NCBI GenBank assembly: GCA_003153355.1
Contig: PLYH01000001.1
Coordinates: forward strand, 224,565-288,564
From: Candidatus Peregrinibacteria bacterium
GTDB lineage: Bacteria > Patescibacteriota > Gracilibacteria > UBA1369
Length of the DNA stretch: 64,000 nt
Direction of reading: 5' to 3'
In this document: positions 41,363 to 50,307 of the stretch, piece after piece
Numbering within the stretch: the stretch's first letter is position 1
Layout of the letters: the number at the start of each line of letters is the position of its first letter
Notes under the pieces: generated by a model
Seen by the model: only the letters and a program-made list of their open reading frames with translations
The model's database searches: none
Told to the model about the DNA's origin: nothing
Position numbers and translations under genes: made by a program

Positions 41363-42247
41363 ATGCTCACAGCACTTCTTAGTTTATACGCATCAAGCAA
41401 ACTTCTGGGAGCCGAACTCCCGGGAGACAACACCATCGATGCCTGGAACAGCAACAGCTTACTGGAAGCCACAGCCATACCCGAACATAACACCGACAAC
41501 ATCGCACCGGTCATCAAGGCCAAATCAACGATCGCAGTGGATTTAAAAAACGGCATGCTGTTGTATGAACAGAACGGTTATGACCACCGTCCGATCGCGA
41601 GCATCACCAAACTGATGACAGTCACCATCATCCTGGAAGAAAACAAACTCAGCGACATCGTGACCGTTTCCAAAGCGGCGACAGCGGTTGAAGGTTCCAA
41701 AATCTGGCTGGCTCCCGGCGAAAAAATTTCCGTGGAAAATTTATTGTACGCGGCGCTGATTCCTTCAGCCAACGATGCGGCCTACGCTCTTGCCGAATAT
41801 AACAGCGGCGGAGACATTCCTGCTTTTGTGGCCAAGATGAACCAGAAAGCGGAAGAGCTTGGATTGCACGACACGCATTTCACCAATCCGATCGGGCTGG
41901 ATGATGCCGGAAACTACTCCAGCGCCTATGATCTTTCCATTCTGGGCCGTTATGCCTACGGTAAAAGTTTTATCCGCAAAGCCGTGGTGGTCAAAGACAT
42001 GCAGATCAGTTCGACCAACGGCAACCTCACCCATGACCTCAAAACGAGCAACGAACTTCTGGGAAGCTACTTAAAAGTCCTGGGATTAAAAACAGGAACC
42101 ACGGATCTGGCCGGCCAGTGCCTGATCGCCATCATTGAAAACAGCAAAGGAAATGATATTCTCACAGTGGTTTTGGACAGCCCTTCACGCTACAATGAAA
42201 CAAAACTGCTCGCGGACTGGGTTTTCCGCACCTTTAATTGGTCATAA
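41363..42247 (+). CDS. dacA: D-alanyl-D-alanine carboxypeptidase (peptidase S11)
   Basis: Trims the last D-Ala from peptidoglycan stem peptides. Active-site set: SITK (Ser-x-x-Lys in PIASITKLM, about residue 77), SAN (IPSANDAAYAL), and KTG (LGLKTGTTDLAG). N-terminus has a weak hydrophobic stretch that could be a signal peptide. The PBP5 C-terminal beta domain and the amphipathic membrane anchor are absent, giving 294 aa, so it is shorter than DacA. It is between LCP and MraY. Confidence 0.9.
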   Translation: MLTALLSLYASSKLLGAELPGDNTIDAWNSNSLLEATAIPEHNTDNIAPVIKAKSTIAVDLKNGMLLYEQNGYDHRPIASITKLMTVTIILEENKLSDIVTVSKAATAVEGSKIWLAPGEKISVENLLYAALIPSANDAAYALAEYNSGGDIPAFVAKMNQKAEELGLHDTHFTNPIGLDDAGNYSSAYDLSILGRYAYGKSFIRKAVVVKDMQISSTNGNLTHDLKTSNELLGSYLKVLGLKTGTTDLAGQCLIAIIENSKGNDILTVVLDSPSRYNETKLLADWVFRTFNWS

Positions 42248-42250
42248 CTT

Positions 42251-43312
42251 ATGGACGGCAACATTACAGAAACCATACGTAATCTGGCGCTGATCTTTGG
42301 ATCGCAAATTACGGCGTTCGTTATCACCATCATCATTGCGCCCAAGTTCATCAAGCTGCTCCATAAATACAAAATCGGCAAGCAGTTGCGCGAAATCGCA
42401 TCAAGCGGCGAAAAAGCAACCATCTTCCAGGAACTCCATTTTAAAAAAGCCGGCACACCCACCATGGGAGGAATTTTGATTTGGGGAGTGACCTTGCTGG
42501 TAGTTTTGCTGTCAGGCGTTTCCAGCGAATTGAAGATCACCGCGAATTCGCTCTTCAACCGCCAGGAAACTTTGCTGCCGATTTTCACGCTGCTGGCCAC
42601 CGCCATTTTGGGCGCAGTCGACGACTATTTAAATTTAAAAGGCCAGGGCAAAAGCAAAGGCCTCAACATTAAACCCAAGTTTCTCTGGCTGACGATTCTG
42701 GCAACGCTTGGAGGTCTATGGTTCTATTACCGCCTTGGTTACAACCAGATCCTCATTCCGGGCCTCGGTGAAATCACCATCGGTGCATGGTATATTCCTC
42801 TCTTCATTTTGGTCATCACTGCCTGCTCCAACGCCGTGAACATCACCGACGGACTCGACGGACTGGCCGGAGGACTTTTGGTCATTGCCTTTGGAGCGTT
42901 TGCGATTCTGGCATTCGCAAAAGGCCTTTTTATTCTTTCCGCGTTCTGCGCGGTGATCGTTGGAGCGCTTCTGGGGTTTTTATGGTTCAACATTTTTCCC
43001 GCACACTTTTATATGGGTGACACGGGCGCGATTTCGCTTGGCGCTACGCTGGGCGTCATCGCCATGATGACGGATTCAGTAGCCGTGCTGCCGATCATCG
43101 CTTTTATTTTTGTGATTGAAACCATCTCCGTCATCATTCAGCTCACCTCCAAAAAATTCTTCAAACGCAAAGTCTTCAAGATCGCACCGCTTCATCACCA
43201 CTTCGAAAAATCCGGCTGGAGCGAACCGAACATCGTCATGCGTTTCTGGATCATCGGCGGATTCTTCGCCGCTCTGGGCGTAATTCTCGGTCTCCTAGCT
43301 ATCGGAATTTAA
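42251..43312 (+). CDS. mraY: phospho-N-acetylmuramoyl-pentapeptide transferase
   Basis: Makes lipid I from UDP-MurNAc-pentapeptide and undecaprenyl phosphate in the membrane. About ten helices and the MraY signatures: KKAGTPTMGGILIW, the Asp pair AVDDYLNLKGQ, NITDGLDGLAGG, AHFYMGDTGAISLGA, and the HHHFEKSGWSEP loop. Length 353 aa is normal. It is not beside the rsmH/ftsL-like genes; the dcw cluster is split. Confidence 0.95.
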   Translation: MDGNITETIRNLALIFGSQITAFVITIIIAPKFIKLLHKYKIGKQLREIASSGEKATIFQELHFKKAGTPTMGGILIWGVTLLVVLLSGVSSELKITANSLFNRQETLLPIFTLLATAILGAVDDYLNLKGQGKSKGLNIKPKFLWLTILATLGGLWFYYRLGYNQILIPGLGEITIGAWYIPLFILVITACSNAVNITDGLDGLAGGLLVIAFGAFAILAFAKGLFILSAFCAVIVGALLGFLWFNIFPAHFYMGDTGAISLGATLGVIAMMTDSVAVLPIIAFIFVIETISVIIQLTSKKFFKRKVFKIAPLHHHFEKSGWSEPNIVMRFWIIGGFFAALGVILGLLAIGI

Positions 43313-43324
43313 CCGGTTTGTTAT

Positions 43325-45424
43325 TTAAGAACACTGCTGTGTTCCACACTTGCTGGAAGGTTTTTTAGGACCTGACTGCTGGGTCTGTTGTTGAGTTTGC
43401 TGCGTTGAAGACTGAATCGTTTCCTGGGTTGCTTTGCCCTGTACCGGTGGCGTCGCATCCTCTTCAACGATTGTCACAACTCCAAGTTCTGAAGGAAGTT
43501 TTGAGTTGGAATCGGCACTGGCATCGTATTTCAAAAGCATCTTGTTCAAAAGATTCACAAAGGTCTGGTCGTAACCGCCGTTGACGATATAAGTCTGCAG
43601 CAGATCACGCAGTTCCTGAATCAGACTCAGCGGCAAATCGCTATTCATTTTTTCCATGGCAGCCAAAAGTTTTTCCAGAATCTCCTGACGCAAACTGCGG
43701 ACCTCCTGGAGTAAATCGGTCTGTGTAGAAAGCAAAGATTTTTCAATGGCAGTAAGTTCTTTCATCTGTTCAATCTGCTGATCGAACAATGAAACCAGTT
43801 TATCCTGCAATTCGGAAACATCCGAGCTGTTCATCTTCAAAACCAGACTGTCGATCTGACGCTGATAGCGCACGAGCACGGCGTTCGCTTCATCAAACTG
43901 CGCTTTGCTGATCAGATCCTGAACCTCCAGTAATTTATCAGCGGATTGTGAAAGCTGCATCTGGGCTTTATCAACATCACTGCCCGCTAAGTAGAGTTCG
44001 CTGTTCTCAAGCTCTTCTTTGGCCGGATAAAGCGGATCACCCGGCAATAAAGTTGCCAGATCCTTACGCTGTTGTTCGATCTTTGACTGCATGAAAGAAA
44101 AGAGCAGATTGGCATTGAGAGGGTCCTGCGACTGGTCATCAGGATAATGAATCATGATGCTGCGGACCGTGGATTCAAATTCCAAAATCAAAGACATACC
44201 ATCGCGGCCCTGCTGACGCATCAAATAAGTTTCACCAAGCAGCAGACGTTGATATGAATCCAGGAAATGCTGGCGTTCCTGTTCAAGCTGAGGGTTGTTC
44301 AAAACGGCATTGCTGTCTGAAGGCGCAGGTGCCTGCAGCGTATCGGTCAGACCGGTTTTGTCTTCAAGATTCTGCTGGTTCTCCTGCGCAAGCACCGCAG
44401 TATGGATCTGGTCTTTTTGCAGATTGGATTCGACCCATTGCGCCACGACCTTATTTTGCTGAAGTCCCGGAGCCACCGGCACGATCTTCGTGATGTTGGC
44501 ACCGTTTTCCTGGGAAACCTCAGCCTGAAATCCTGCAAGGACCGGATGAGTTTCCGTCGAATTATTGTTGAAGGCAAAATCCACGACGTTATCAAAAACA
44601 GAAAGCGTAGTGTCATAGACATGAGTCTGTAAATCAAAAGCCGCTTTCTTCGTCACGATGGCCGAAGAATTTTCCGTGGAAATCATGAAATGCGAATCGT
44701 CGTCGACGAGGTTTAAAACATTGGTCCAGATATGACCGTCCTGAAGCAGGAGTTCAACCTGGGTCGCGACCGGATTGAAAGGTTCGGAATATAAACGTTT
44801 CACTTCAAGCTGGGTGTTCGCATCAAGACGGCTCACGCTGTCGTCAAAAAAACGAACTGTTACGTAACTGTCCGCCTTGGTCACAAGAATATCGCCTTCC
44901 TGAAGCGCAAAATCTTTTTTCGCTTGCAGCATCTGCCCGGAACGCAAAACGTAAACCTGACCCGACACATCGTCAATGTAGGTAAGATGGGCGGCGTAGG
45001 TCAGCGGAACCTGGAACGGAAAAATAAACACCGACGTCACCACAAAAAACAGCAGCATGGAGCTGCTGATGGCAACTTTCCAAAATCGGGCATTACGGAA
45101 CGGACTGAAAGCCAGTCCGAGCCAGTTGGTTTTTTGAATAAAGGAAAAAATACGATCTTTCATTTTGACCTGCTGCGGAATGCTGAGCATGGCTTTTTCA
45201 CCGATTTCACGGATGCTGGAACGTAAAACTCGTAAATTCTGCGGAAGCAGCAGCTCCTCTTTTCCCTGCTGCTGTTCCTGAAGAGCCGTAAAAAGCTGGC
45301 GTTTCAAAGCCTCCTTTTGTTTCACTGCCAATTCGATTTTACCCACTTGCCGCAGCTGTTGTTCGAGCTGTTCAAGTTCGCGGGAATCGGCGGAATCGGA
45401 TTGTTGACGGTTCCAAAATAACAT
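43325..45424 (-). CDS. FecR-domain transmembrane protein, likely partner of the ECF sigma factor
   Basis: Cytoplasmic Glu/Gln-rich helical part (1-105), one transmembrane helix (about 120-142), then a FecR domain (about 155-270; VYVLRSGQMLQAKKDFAL, VRFFDDSVSRLDANTQLEV) and a long helical region (400-620) possibly DUF5667-like. The tail is Gln/Thr-rich with cysteines. The ATG at 45424 is preferred to the TTG at 45469. It follows the ECF sigma gene by 55 bases, so it probably senses the envelope and holds the sigma factor. The cytoplasmic part has no clear zinc anti-sigma motif. Confidence 0.75.
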   Translation of the reverse strand: MLFWNRQQSDSADSRELEQLEQQLRQVGKIELAVKQKEALKRQLFTALQEQQQGKEELLLPQNLRVLRSSIREIGEKAMLSIPQQVKMKDRIFSFIQKTNWLGLAFSPFRNARFWKVAISSSMLLFFVVTSVFIFPFQVPLTYAAHLTYIDDVSGQVYVLRSGQMLQAKKDFALQEGDILVTKADSYVTVRFFDDSVSRLDANTQLEVKRLYSEPFNPVATQVELLLQDGHIWTNVLNLVDDDSHFMISTENSSAIVTKKAAFDLQTHVYDTTLSVFDNVVDFAFNNNSTETHPVLAGFQAEVSQENGANITKIVPVAPGLQQNKVVAQWVESNLQKDQIHTAVLAQENQQNLEDKTGLTDTLQAPAPSDSNAVLNNPQLEQERQHFLDSYQRLLLGETYLMRQQGRDGMSLILEFESTVRSIMIHYPDDQSQDPLNANLLFSFMQSKIEQQRKDLATLLPGDPLYPAKEELENSELYLAGSDVDKAQMQLSQSADKLLEVQDLISKAQFDEANAVLVRYQRQIDSLVLKMNSSDVSELQDKLVSLFDQQIEQMKELTAIEKSLLSTQTDLLQEVRSLRQEILEKLLAAMEKMNSDLPLSLIQELRDLLQTYIVNGGYDQTFVNLLNKMLLKYDASADSNSKLPSELGVVTIVEEDATPPVQGKATQETIQSSTQQTQQQTQQSGPKKPSSKCGTQQCS

Positions 45425-45440
45425 AAAATTTGGGGAGTAA

Positions 45441-45467
45441 GCGCTTATTAATACGAAAAATAAGCGC
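45441..45467. repeat. 9-bp perfect inverted repeat between sigma and FecR genes
   Basis: GCGCTTATT (45441-45449) and AATAAGCGC (45459-45467), 9-base loop, between the sigma stop (45480) and the FecR ATG (45424). No T-run follows on the minus strand, so it may be an operator or an RNA stem that tunes the ratio of the two proteins. Confidence 0.6.
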
Positions 45468-45479
45468 AATCGTTACAAA

Positions 45480-46052
45480 TTACGAACGGATATTCATATC
45501 TTCCATAACTTTTTTCAAAGCTTGTAAAGCTCTAAATTTCAAAATACGCAAACTGCCTTCACTTCTGCGCATGATCCGGGCGATTTCACTGTGTTCCAGT
45601 CCGTTCACATAACGCAAAAGCAGCACATCCTGATATTTTTTCTTGAGTTTGGAGAGCGCTTTACGGAGCAAATCCTGATTCAGGCGGTTTTCGGTCATAA
45701 TGCGCGGATCGGCTTCCCTGCTTTCATCCGGAAGCACGACTTTGTCCAGATCCACGTATTCGCGCTGCAAACGGTAATGGTCAACGACCACGTTATGGGC
45801 GATCTTGAACACCCATGAGGAAAAGGCTCCTTTAAGCTTGCTGTAGGACTTTAAATGCTCCCACACTTTCAGAAAAACCGATTCGGTCAGATCCAGGGCA
45901 TCCTCCTTTTTCACCTTAAAAAAGATGTAGCGGTACACGGGCTGGATAAAAATATCATAGAGCCGCGCGAAAGCCTCCGTATCGCCTGATTGAGCCTTTT
46001 GCACGAGCACATTGATCTCGGGTTCAAGACTTTTTAAATCTTTAGATTCCAT
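45480..46052 (-). CDS. ECF-type RNA polymerase sigma factor
   Basis: 190 residues with sigma regions 2 and 4. Region 2: ARLYDIFIQPVYRYIFFKV, DLTESVFLKVWEHLKSY and WVFKIAHNVVVDHYR (-10 binding). Region 4: YQDVLLLRYVNGLEHSEIA and RSEGSLRILKFRALQALK (-35 binding). There is no region 3, as in ECF factors. It is in one operon with the FecR membrane protein. I could not find a clear ECF autoregulatory promoter upstream. Confidence 0.93.
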   Translation of the reverse strand: MESKDLKSLEPEINVLVQKAQSGDTEAFARLYDIFIQPVYRYIFFKVKKEDALDLTESVFLKVWEHLKSYSKLKGAFSSWVFKIAHNVVVDHYRLQREYVDLDKVVLPDESREADPRIMTENRLNQDLLRKALSKLKKKYQDVLLLRYVNGLEHSEIARIMRRSEGSLRILKFRALQALKKVMEDMNIRS

Positions 46053-46189
46053 AAGAAAAATTCCTCTCGATAGAGATAACTCAAAAGTAGCCTAAATGTT
46101 ACCAAAATGGAAGGGAATCAAGGGCTCATAACGGCTTTATAAAAGCCCCATTTTATGATAAAATATTAAGATATTTAAAAGCCAGAATT

Positions 46190-48814
46190 ATGTCACCGGA
46201 CCCAGCCAAAGAAAAAACTCAAAACGGCCCCGAAAAGCCTGAACCGCAAAAAATTCCGGAAGTTCAGCAGCAAACGCTGAACCCGGAACAGGCGAAAATC
46301 GCCGAACAGCGTTTAGAACGTAAAGATTTTATCAGTAAAGAAGATCTGTTAAGTCCTGAAAGCGTAAAACGCCTCAAGGAAATCAAAAACCGAAAACAGC
46401 AGATCGAAACTGAACAAACGAAACTTCAGCAGGAAGCGTCAACCAAACGGGCCAAAGAAACCTGGCCGGACAACAAACCCGAAACAGGATTCACTGATGG
46501 CTTTGCCCGAGACAAAATCAACTCAAAAGTCGAAGAAAAATTCGCGGAATATCAAAAAGAGTTCGAAGATGCAGGCCTTGGTGATCAGACGAACATCACC
46601 ATCATCAAACAGACCGCCAAAGAAATGATCTTTGACTATTACCAAAAAAACGGTCGGGACAACGATAAAACCCTCAGCTATGTCAAAGGCCAGCTCCTGG
46701 ACAAACTCCGCTACGTTACCGATAGCCTGAAACAAATTTTTGAAAGTAAAAAACACGGCTATAACAAACCTGTGGAAGTTATGGAAGCTTTCAGCAAATA
46801 CACCAAAGACGATTTCATGAAAGACGGCTATCTGCAGCCGGGAGCCTTCAAAGATTTTTTGCTCTTCGAAAAATCCACCTACGAAACCCAGGTCACGGAT
46901 TTTGCCAAATCGCTCGGACTCACCTTGGAAAAAAAGGATCTTGAAGGTGAAGAAACCACCCTGGTTGGAAAAAAACTTGGACCGAAAGAACTCATTGAAC
47001 AAAAACGTTTAAGTTTAAATAAAATCCGCATCACTGTACCAAAAGACGCCAAAGATTTGGATGCAACGCTGCAAACAGAAATTCCCAAAGCATTGCCTCC
47101 GATCGACGACAAAGAAGTAAAACAAAAAATCGTCGATTATCTTGCAGGAGAATTCAAAAAAAACACGCCTCAACCCGACCAAATATTTGAACTTTCGCCG
47201 GACGGCAAATGGAACAAAATCGACGTTGCGGTAGAAACCAAAGCCAAAGAAGAAACCAAGCAGCAAGTCGAGCAACAGGTCGCGCAAACCGCCTCGAGTA
47301 CTGAACAAAAGTCCGAAGGTTTCAGTTTTGACAAAGGCATCAAAAGTGTCGGCGATTTTATTCTGGAAATTTTCCGCTGGATCATGAAGCTCTTCGGAGT
47401 GAAGATGGGCGGAGCGGACATCGAAGACATGTTGAAAGAATGGAAAGACGTCACGCCGGAAGAGCGCGCCCAGATGAAAGAGTTTTACGGTTCAAGCAAA
47501 AAATTCTTTTCGGGAATGAACAATATTCAGGCCCTCATCAAAAGTCCGGATGACATGCGCCTCGTTCTCAATGCCAGAAAAGTCGACTCCAAACAAAACG
47601 AAACCTGGGACGCCTGGATACAGCGCCATCTGAGCGCTCCTGAACAGGAAGAAATCAACATCAGCAAAACCATCCAGCCCAAGGAGGTCGCCAACAAACT
47701 GATTTCCCCAAATTCCAACTTCGATAAACCGGCGCAAATCATCCAGCAGAATCAGGCACCGGGACAAAAACCCGGAGAAAATAAGAACGCTCCCGATGCG
47801 CCGAACGACCGTGCAAAAATTATCTTTGACCGCATGGAAAGCTCTCCGTACACTGGCGACTTAAAAACAATTCTTGACGCTTACATCGCTAAAAAAAGCA
47901 TCAAAGCTCAAAGCGGAACAATATCCGACTATATCAGCGGAATGACGGACGGCTTTCTAAAAAACCATCCGGACATCGGCGAAAAATACCAGAAAGGACA
48001 AATGACGATGCTGGATCTGAGTGAAACAATTTTCAACGATGTCTTTAACGCTGCTCTTCTGGATGCAAAAACTCCCGAGGACAAAGAAAAAATCAACAAA
48101 GTCCTCAGCCAGTTCAATGGAACGCTCGACACAATCCTGACCGAACGCGGCAAACCTGGAACAGAGGAGCCGCAAACAGAATTCGGTAATTTTGCAAAAG
48201 ACATCGAAGATCTGAATAAATTAAAAGCGTCTCCTGACTGGAAACAAAAACTTCCGCAAGTCATGGGGATAAACCTGGGAACGTTCGACGGCATAAGGAT
48301 GTATACCACTTCTGCGAACAATCTTGATCCTGAAATAAGAGATTATCTTCAAAAATTTCTGCAAACGTATAATGCATGGATCGAACAAGGATATACAAAA
48401 ATTGAAAGTTTATTTCCGGGAATGAACCGCGATGCTCCCCGGTCTCCACTGTACCAAAAAGAGATTACTGCAATAAAAAACACCCCAAACTGGCGGGCAA
48501 ATATTGAGCAACAGCTCAAAAACTCAAAAGATTTCCGGCTGAAATGTTATTTCATAGCAGAAGGTTTAGGAATAGACGACATACCGGATGCGGATGTTAA
48601 AGAATTTCTGGTTTTTTTGAAGAGCCAACTTACACCGACACTAAAAGCCCAGATGGGTACTGAAGTTGGAGAATTTTTCGGGATAAAAACACAATACGAA
48701 ACATTCGCGAAAGATTTCCCAGGGTTTGAATCACTGGTTAAATTTATTGATCTGCCGCCGGAAATCATTGATCCGATCATAAAAGCAAAAGCACCGGCTC
48801 AGATCACTTCTTAA
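46190..48814 (+). CDS. large hypothetical protein, 874 aa
   Basis: Polar and helical. A coiled-coil, Gln/Glu-rich start (1-85), several helical blocks, one hydrophobic/amphipathic helix (about 380-402, FILEIFRWIMKLFGVKMGG), a Gln/Pro-rich hinge (520-545) and a helical C-terminal half that repeats a W-containing unit (SPDWKQKLPQ and TPNWRANIEQ). No signal peptide and no family I recognise. It diverges from the sigma/FecR operon and overlaps the fbp gene by 11 bases at the end. Confidence 0.6.
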   Translation: MSPDPAKEKTQNGPEKPEPQKIPEVQQQTLNPEQAKIAEQRLERKDFISKEDLLSPESVKRLKEIKNRKQQIETEQTKLQQEASTKRAKETWPDNKPETGFTDGFARDKINSKVEEKFAEYQKEFEDAGLGDQTNITIIKQTAKEMIFDYYQKNGRDNDKTLSYVKGQLLDKLRYVTDSLKQIFESKKHGYNKPVEVMEAFSKYTKDDFMKDGYLQPGAFKDFLLFEKSTYETQVTDFAKSLGLTLEKKDLEGEETTLVGKKLGPKELIEQKRLSLNKIRITVPKDAKDLDATLQTEIPKALPPIDDKEVKQKIVDYLAGEFKKNTPQPDQIFELSPDGKWNKIDVAVETKAKEETKQQVEQQVAQTASSTEQKSEGFSFDKGIKSVGDFILEIFRWIMKLFGVKMGGADIEDMLKEWKDVTPEERAQMKEFYGSSKKFFSGMNNIQALIKSPDDMRLVLNARKVDSKQNETWDAWIQRHLSAPEQEEINISKTIQPKEVANKLISPNSNFDKPAQIIQQNQAPGQKPGENKNAPDAPNDRAKIIFDRMESSPYTGDLKTILDAYIAKKSIKAQSGTISDYISGMTDGFLKNHPDIGEKYQKGQMTMLDLSETIFNDVFNAALLDAKTPEDKEKINKVLSQFNGTLDTILTERGKPGTEEPQTEFGNFAKDIEDLNKLKASPDWKQKLPQVMGINLGTFDGIRMYTTSANNLDPEIRDYLQKFLQTYNAWIEQGYTKIESLFPGMNRDAPRSPLYQKEITAIKNTPNWRANIEQQLKNSKDFRLKCYFIAEGLGIDDIPDADVKEFLVFLKSQLTPTLKAQMGTEVGEFFGIKTQYETFAKDFPGFESLVKFIDLPPEIIDPIIKAKAPAQITS

Positions 48815-49721
48815 AGTAGCTCTGCACCAGTTCCACTTCCTTTTTGGAACCGATAAAGATCGGCGTTCGTTGATCGATTTTTTCAACGGTCATATCCAGA
48901 ATCGGACCGCCTGCCGAAAAAGCCACACCGCCGGCCTGTTCCATCAAAAACGCCATCGGTGCACATTCATAAATCAAACGCAATTTGCCGTCCGGCATTT
49001 CGCTGTAGCCGGGGTAGGTAAAAACCCCGCCGCCCTTTTTTAAAATCTGATTCACGTCCGGAACCATGCCGCCGGAATAACGCAGGGTATATTCATTCGT
49101 AAGCCAGAAGTGCATTAAATCCACATACCATTTCACCTGCGGGTCTGAACAAGCGCGCAAATTTCCCGGAGCAAACATTTTCTTGCTCTCCCCGACCTTC
49201 ACGTCCTCGTGATTCACCACAAAATCTTTCTTTCCCCAGTCATAAATAAATTCCGTCACGCCGTGCCCTACAGTGACCATAAACGTTAAACGCGGGCCGT
49301 AAACTGCAATAATGGCAGCAGCCTGATCTGAACCTTTACGTCCTACAAAACCTTTACCTTTGTAAACACCCACAATCGTTCCCACCGCCAGATTCACATC
49401 CACCAACGAAGACCCGTCCAAAGGATCATAAGCCAGGCTGTAGCCTTCATCGCCGGCTGGACCGTTCATGGACTCATCCAGCTCTTCCGACGCGACCATG
49501 GCCACGTAAGGATGTCTTGTTAACGCTTCAGTAAAAAGATCGTTGGAAAAAACGTCGAGCTTCAACTGACCTTCGCCGAAAACATTTTTAGAACCCGCGG
49601 CTCCCTCCAGTCCGCCGCGCATAGCTTCCGCAATTTTCGGAAAAATAGCCGCGACTGTTTTAAGAACGTCCCGCAAATTGGCCTCAACGCCCTGACGCTG
49701 AAGATATTCACCAAAAGTCAT
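48804..49721 (-). CDS. fbp: fructose-1,6-bisphosphatase class I
   Basis: Removes the 1-phosphate of fructose-1,6-bisphosphate, the committed step of gluconeogenesis, and possibly sedoheptulose bisphosphate. Metal site: ASEELDESMNG and YDPLDGSSLVDVNLAVGTI; substrate region: RYSGGMVPDVNQILKKGGG and LIYECAPMAFLMEQAGG. Length 305 aa fits class I. Carbon context: GAPDH, PEPC and R15P isomerase lie in this window. Confidence 0.93.
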   Translation of the reverse strand: MTFGEYLQRQGVEANLRDVLKTVAAIFPKIAEAMRGGLEGAAGSKNVFGEGQLKLDVFSNDLFTEALTRHPYVAMVASEELDESMNGPAGDEGYSLAYDPLDGSSLVDVNLAVGTIVGVYKGKGFVGRKGSDQAAAIIAVYGPRLTFMVTVGHGVTEFIYDWGKKDFVVNHEDVKVGESKKMFAPGNLRACSDPQVKWYVDLMHFWLTNEYTLRYSGGMVPDVNQILKKGGGVFTYPGYSEMPDGKLRLIYECAPMAFLMEQAGGVAFSAGGPILDMTVEKIDQRTPIFIGSKKEVELVQSYFKK

Positions 49722-49792
49722 ACAAGAAAATAATGGACTAAACGTTGCGGCAACACCGCTCAGCCCAACATTAACAACCGCGCGTTAAAAGA

Positions 49793-50191
49793 TCAAGAAC
49801 CAACGTTGGCGTTCGCAAGAGCCGCGTCACCGCGCACAAACGTCACGCTGCCCGCCTTGACCATGCTCTGGATGCGCGCGCTCGCCAAAATCGAAGGCAT
49901 TGATTTCACTTTATCAATATTCATGTTGCTCACCTGGTTCTGATCCATAAGGGTCTGGCGATCAGCCTGCAAACGTTCCAGATCATAACCTTTCGTCGCA
50001 ACCTGATTAAAATGCATCAGATAAAGAACACTCATCGCAATCGTCACAACAATACCTGCCGCAATAATCGTCTTAGGACCAAAATCCAATTTCCATTTGA
50101 TGGGAGTCACGCGGATTTTACGGAAACTGCGCGCATTGGATGCTGCGAATTCTTGGCGGTATGGACTGCGGGTAAGAAGGAGTTGCGACAT
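49793..50191 (-). CDS. FtsL-like single-pass membrane protein
   Basis: 132 residues, basic cytoplasmic start (1-40), one transmembrane helix (about 41-61, TIIAAGIVVTIAMSVLYLMH), then a helical region (65-100) of FtsL/DivIC type. It follows rsmH on the same strand, as ftsL does in dcw clusters, which is the main support. Likely stabilises the divisome with FtsB/FtsQ. Confidence 0.7.
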   Translation of the reverse strand: MSQLLLTRSPYRQEFAASNARSFRKIRVTPIKWKLDFGPKTIIAAGIVVTIAMSVLYLMHFNQVATKGYDLERLQADRQTLMDQNQVSNMNIDKVKSMPSILASARIQSMVKAGSVTFVRGDAALANANVGS

Positions 50192-50307
50192 CGGCGGACG
50201 GTTAGAAGAATAAAAAGTAAAAAAAATTTATTTTTGTTTTTGTTTTGGTGAATTGCTAGAAAAGCCGTGGGGAAGGATGCCGCACACCGGCGGTCGCAGG
50301 ATGTTGA

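Noticed and set aside
45425-45469. TTG start of the FecR-like gene at 45469
   Set aside because: It would cover the inverted repeat; the ATG at 45424 is preceded by TT like other genes here.
46053-46120. ECF autoregulatory promoter
   Set aside because: No GGAAC-type -35 with suitable -10 could be placed with confidence.
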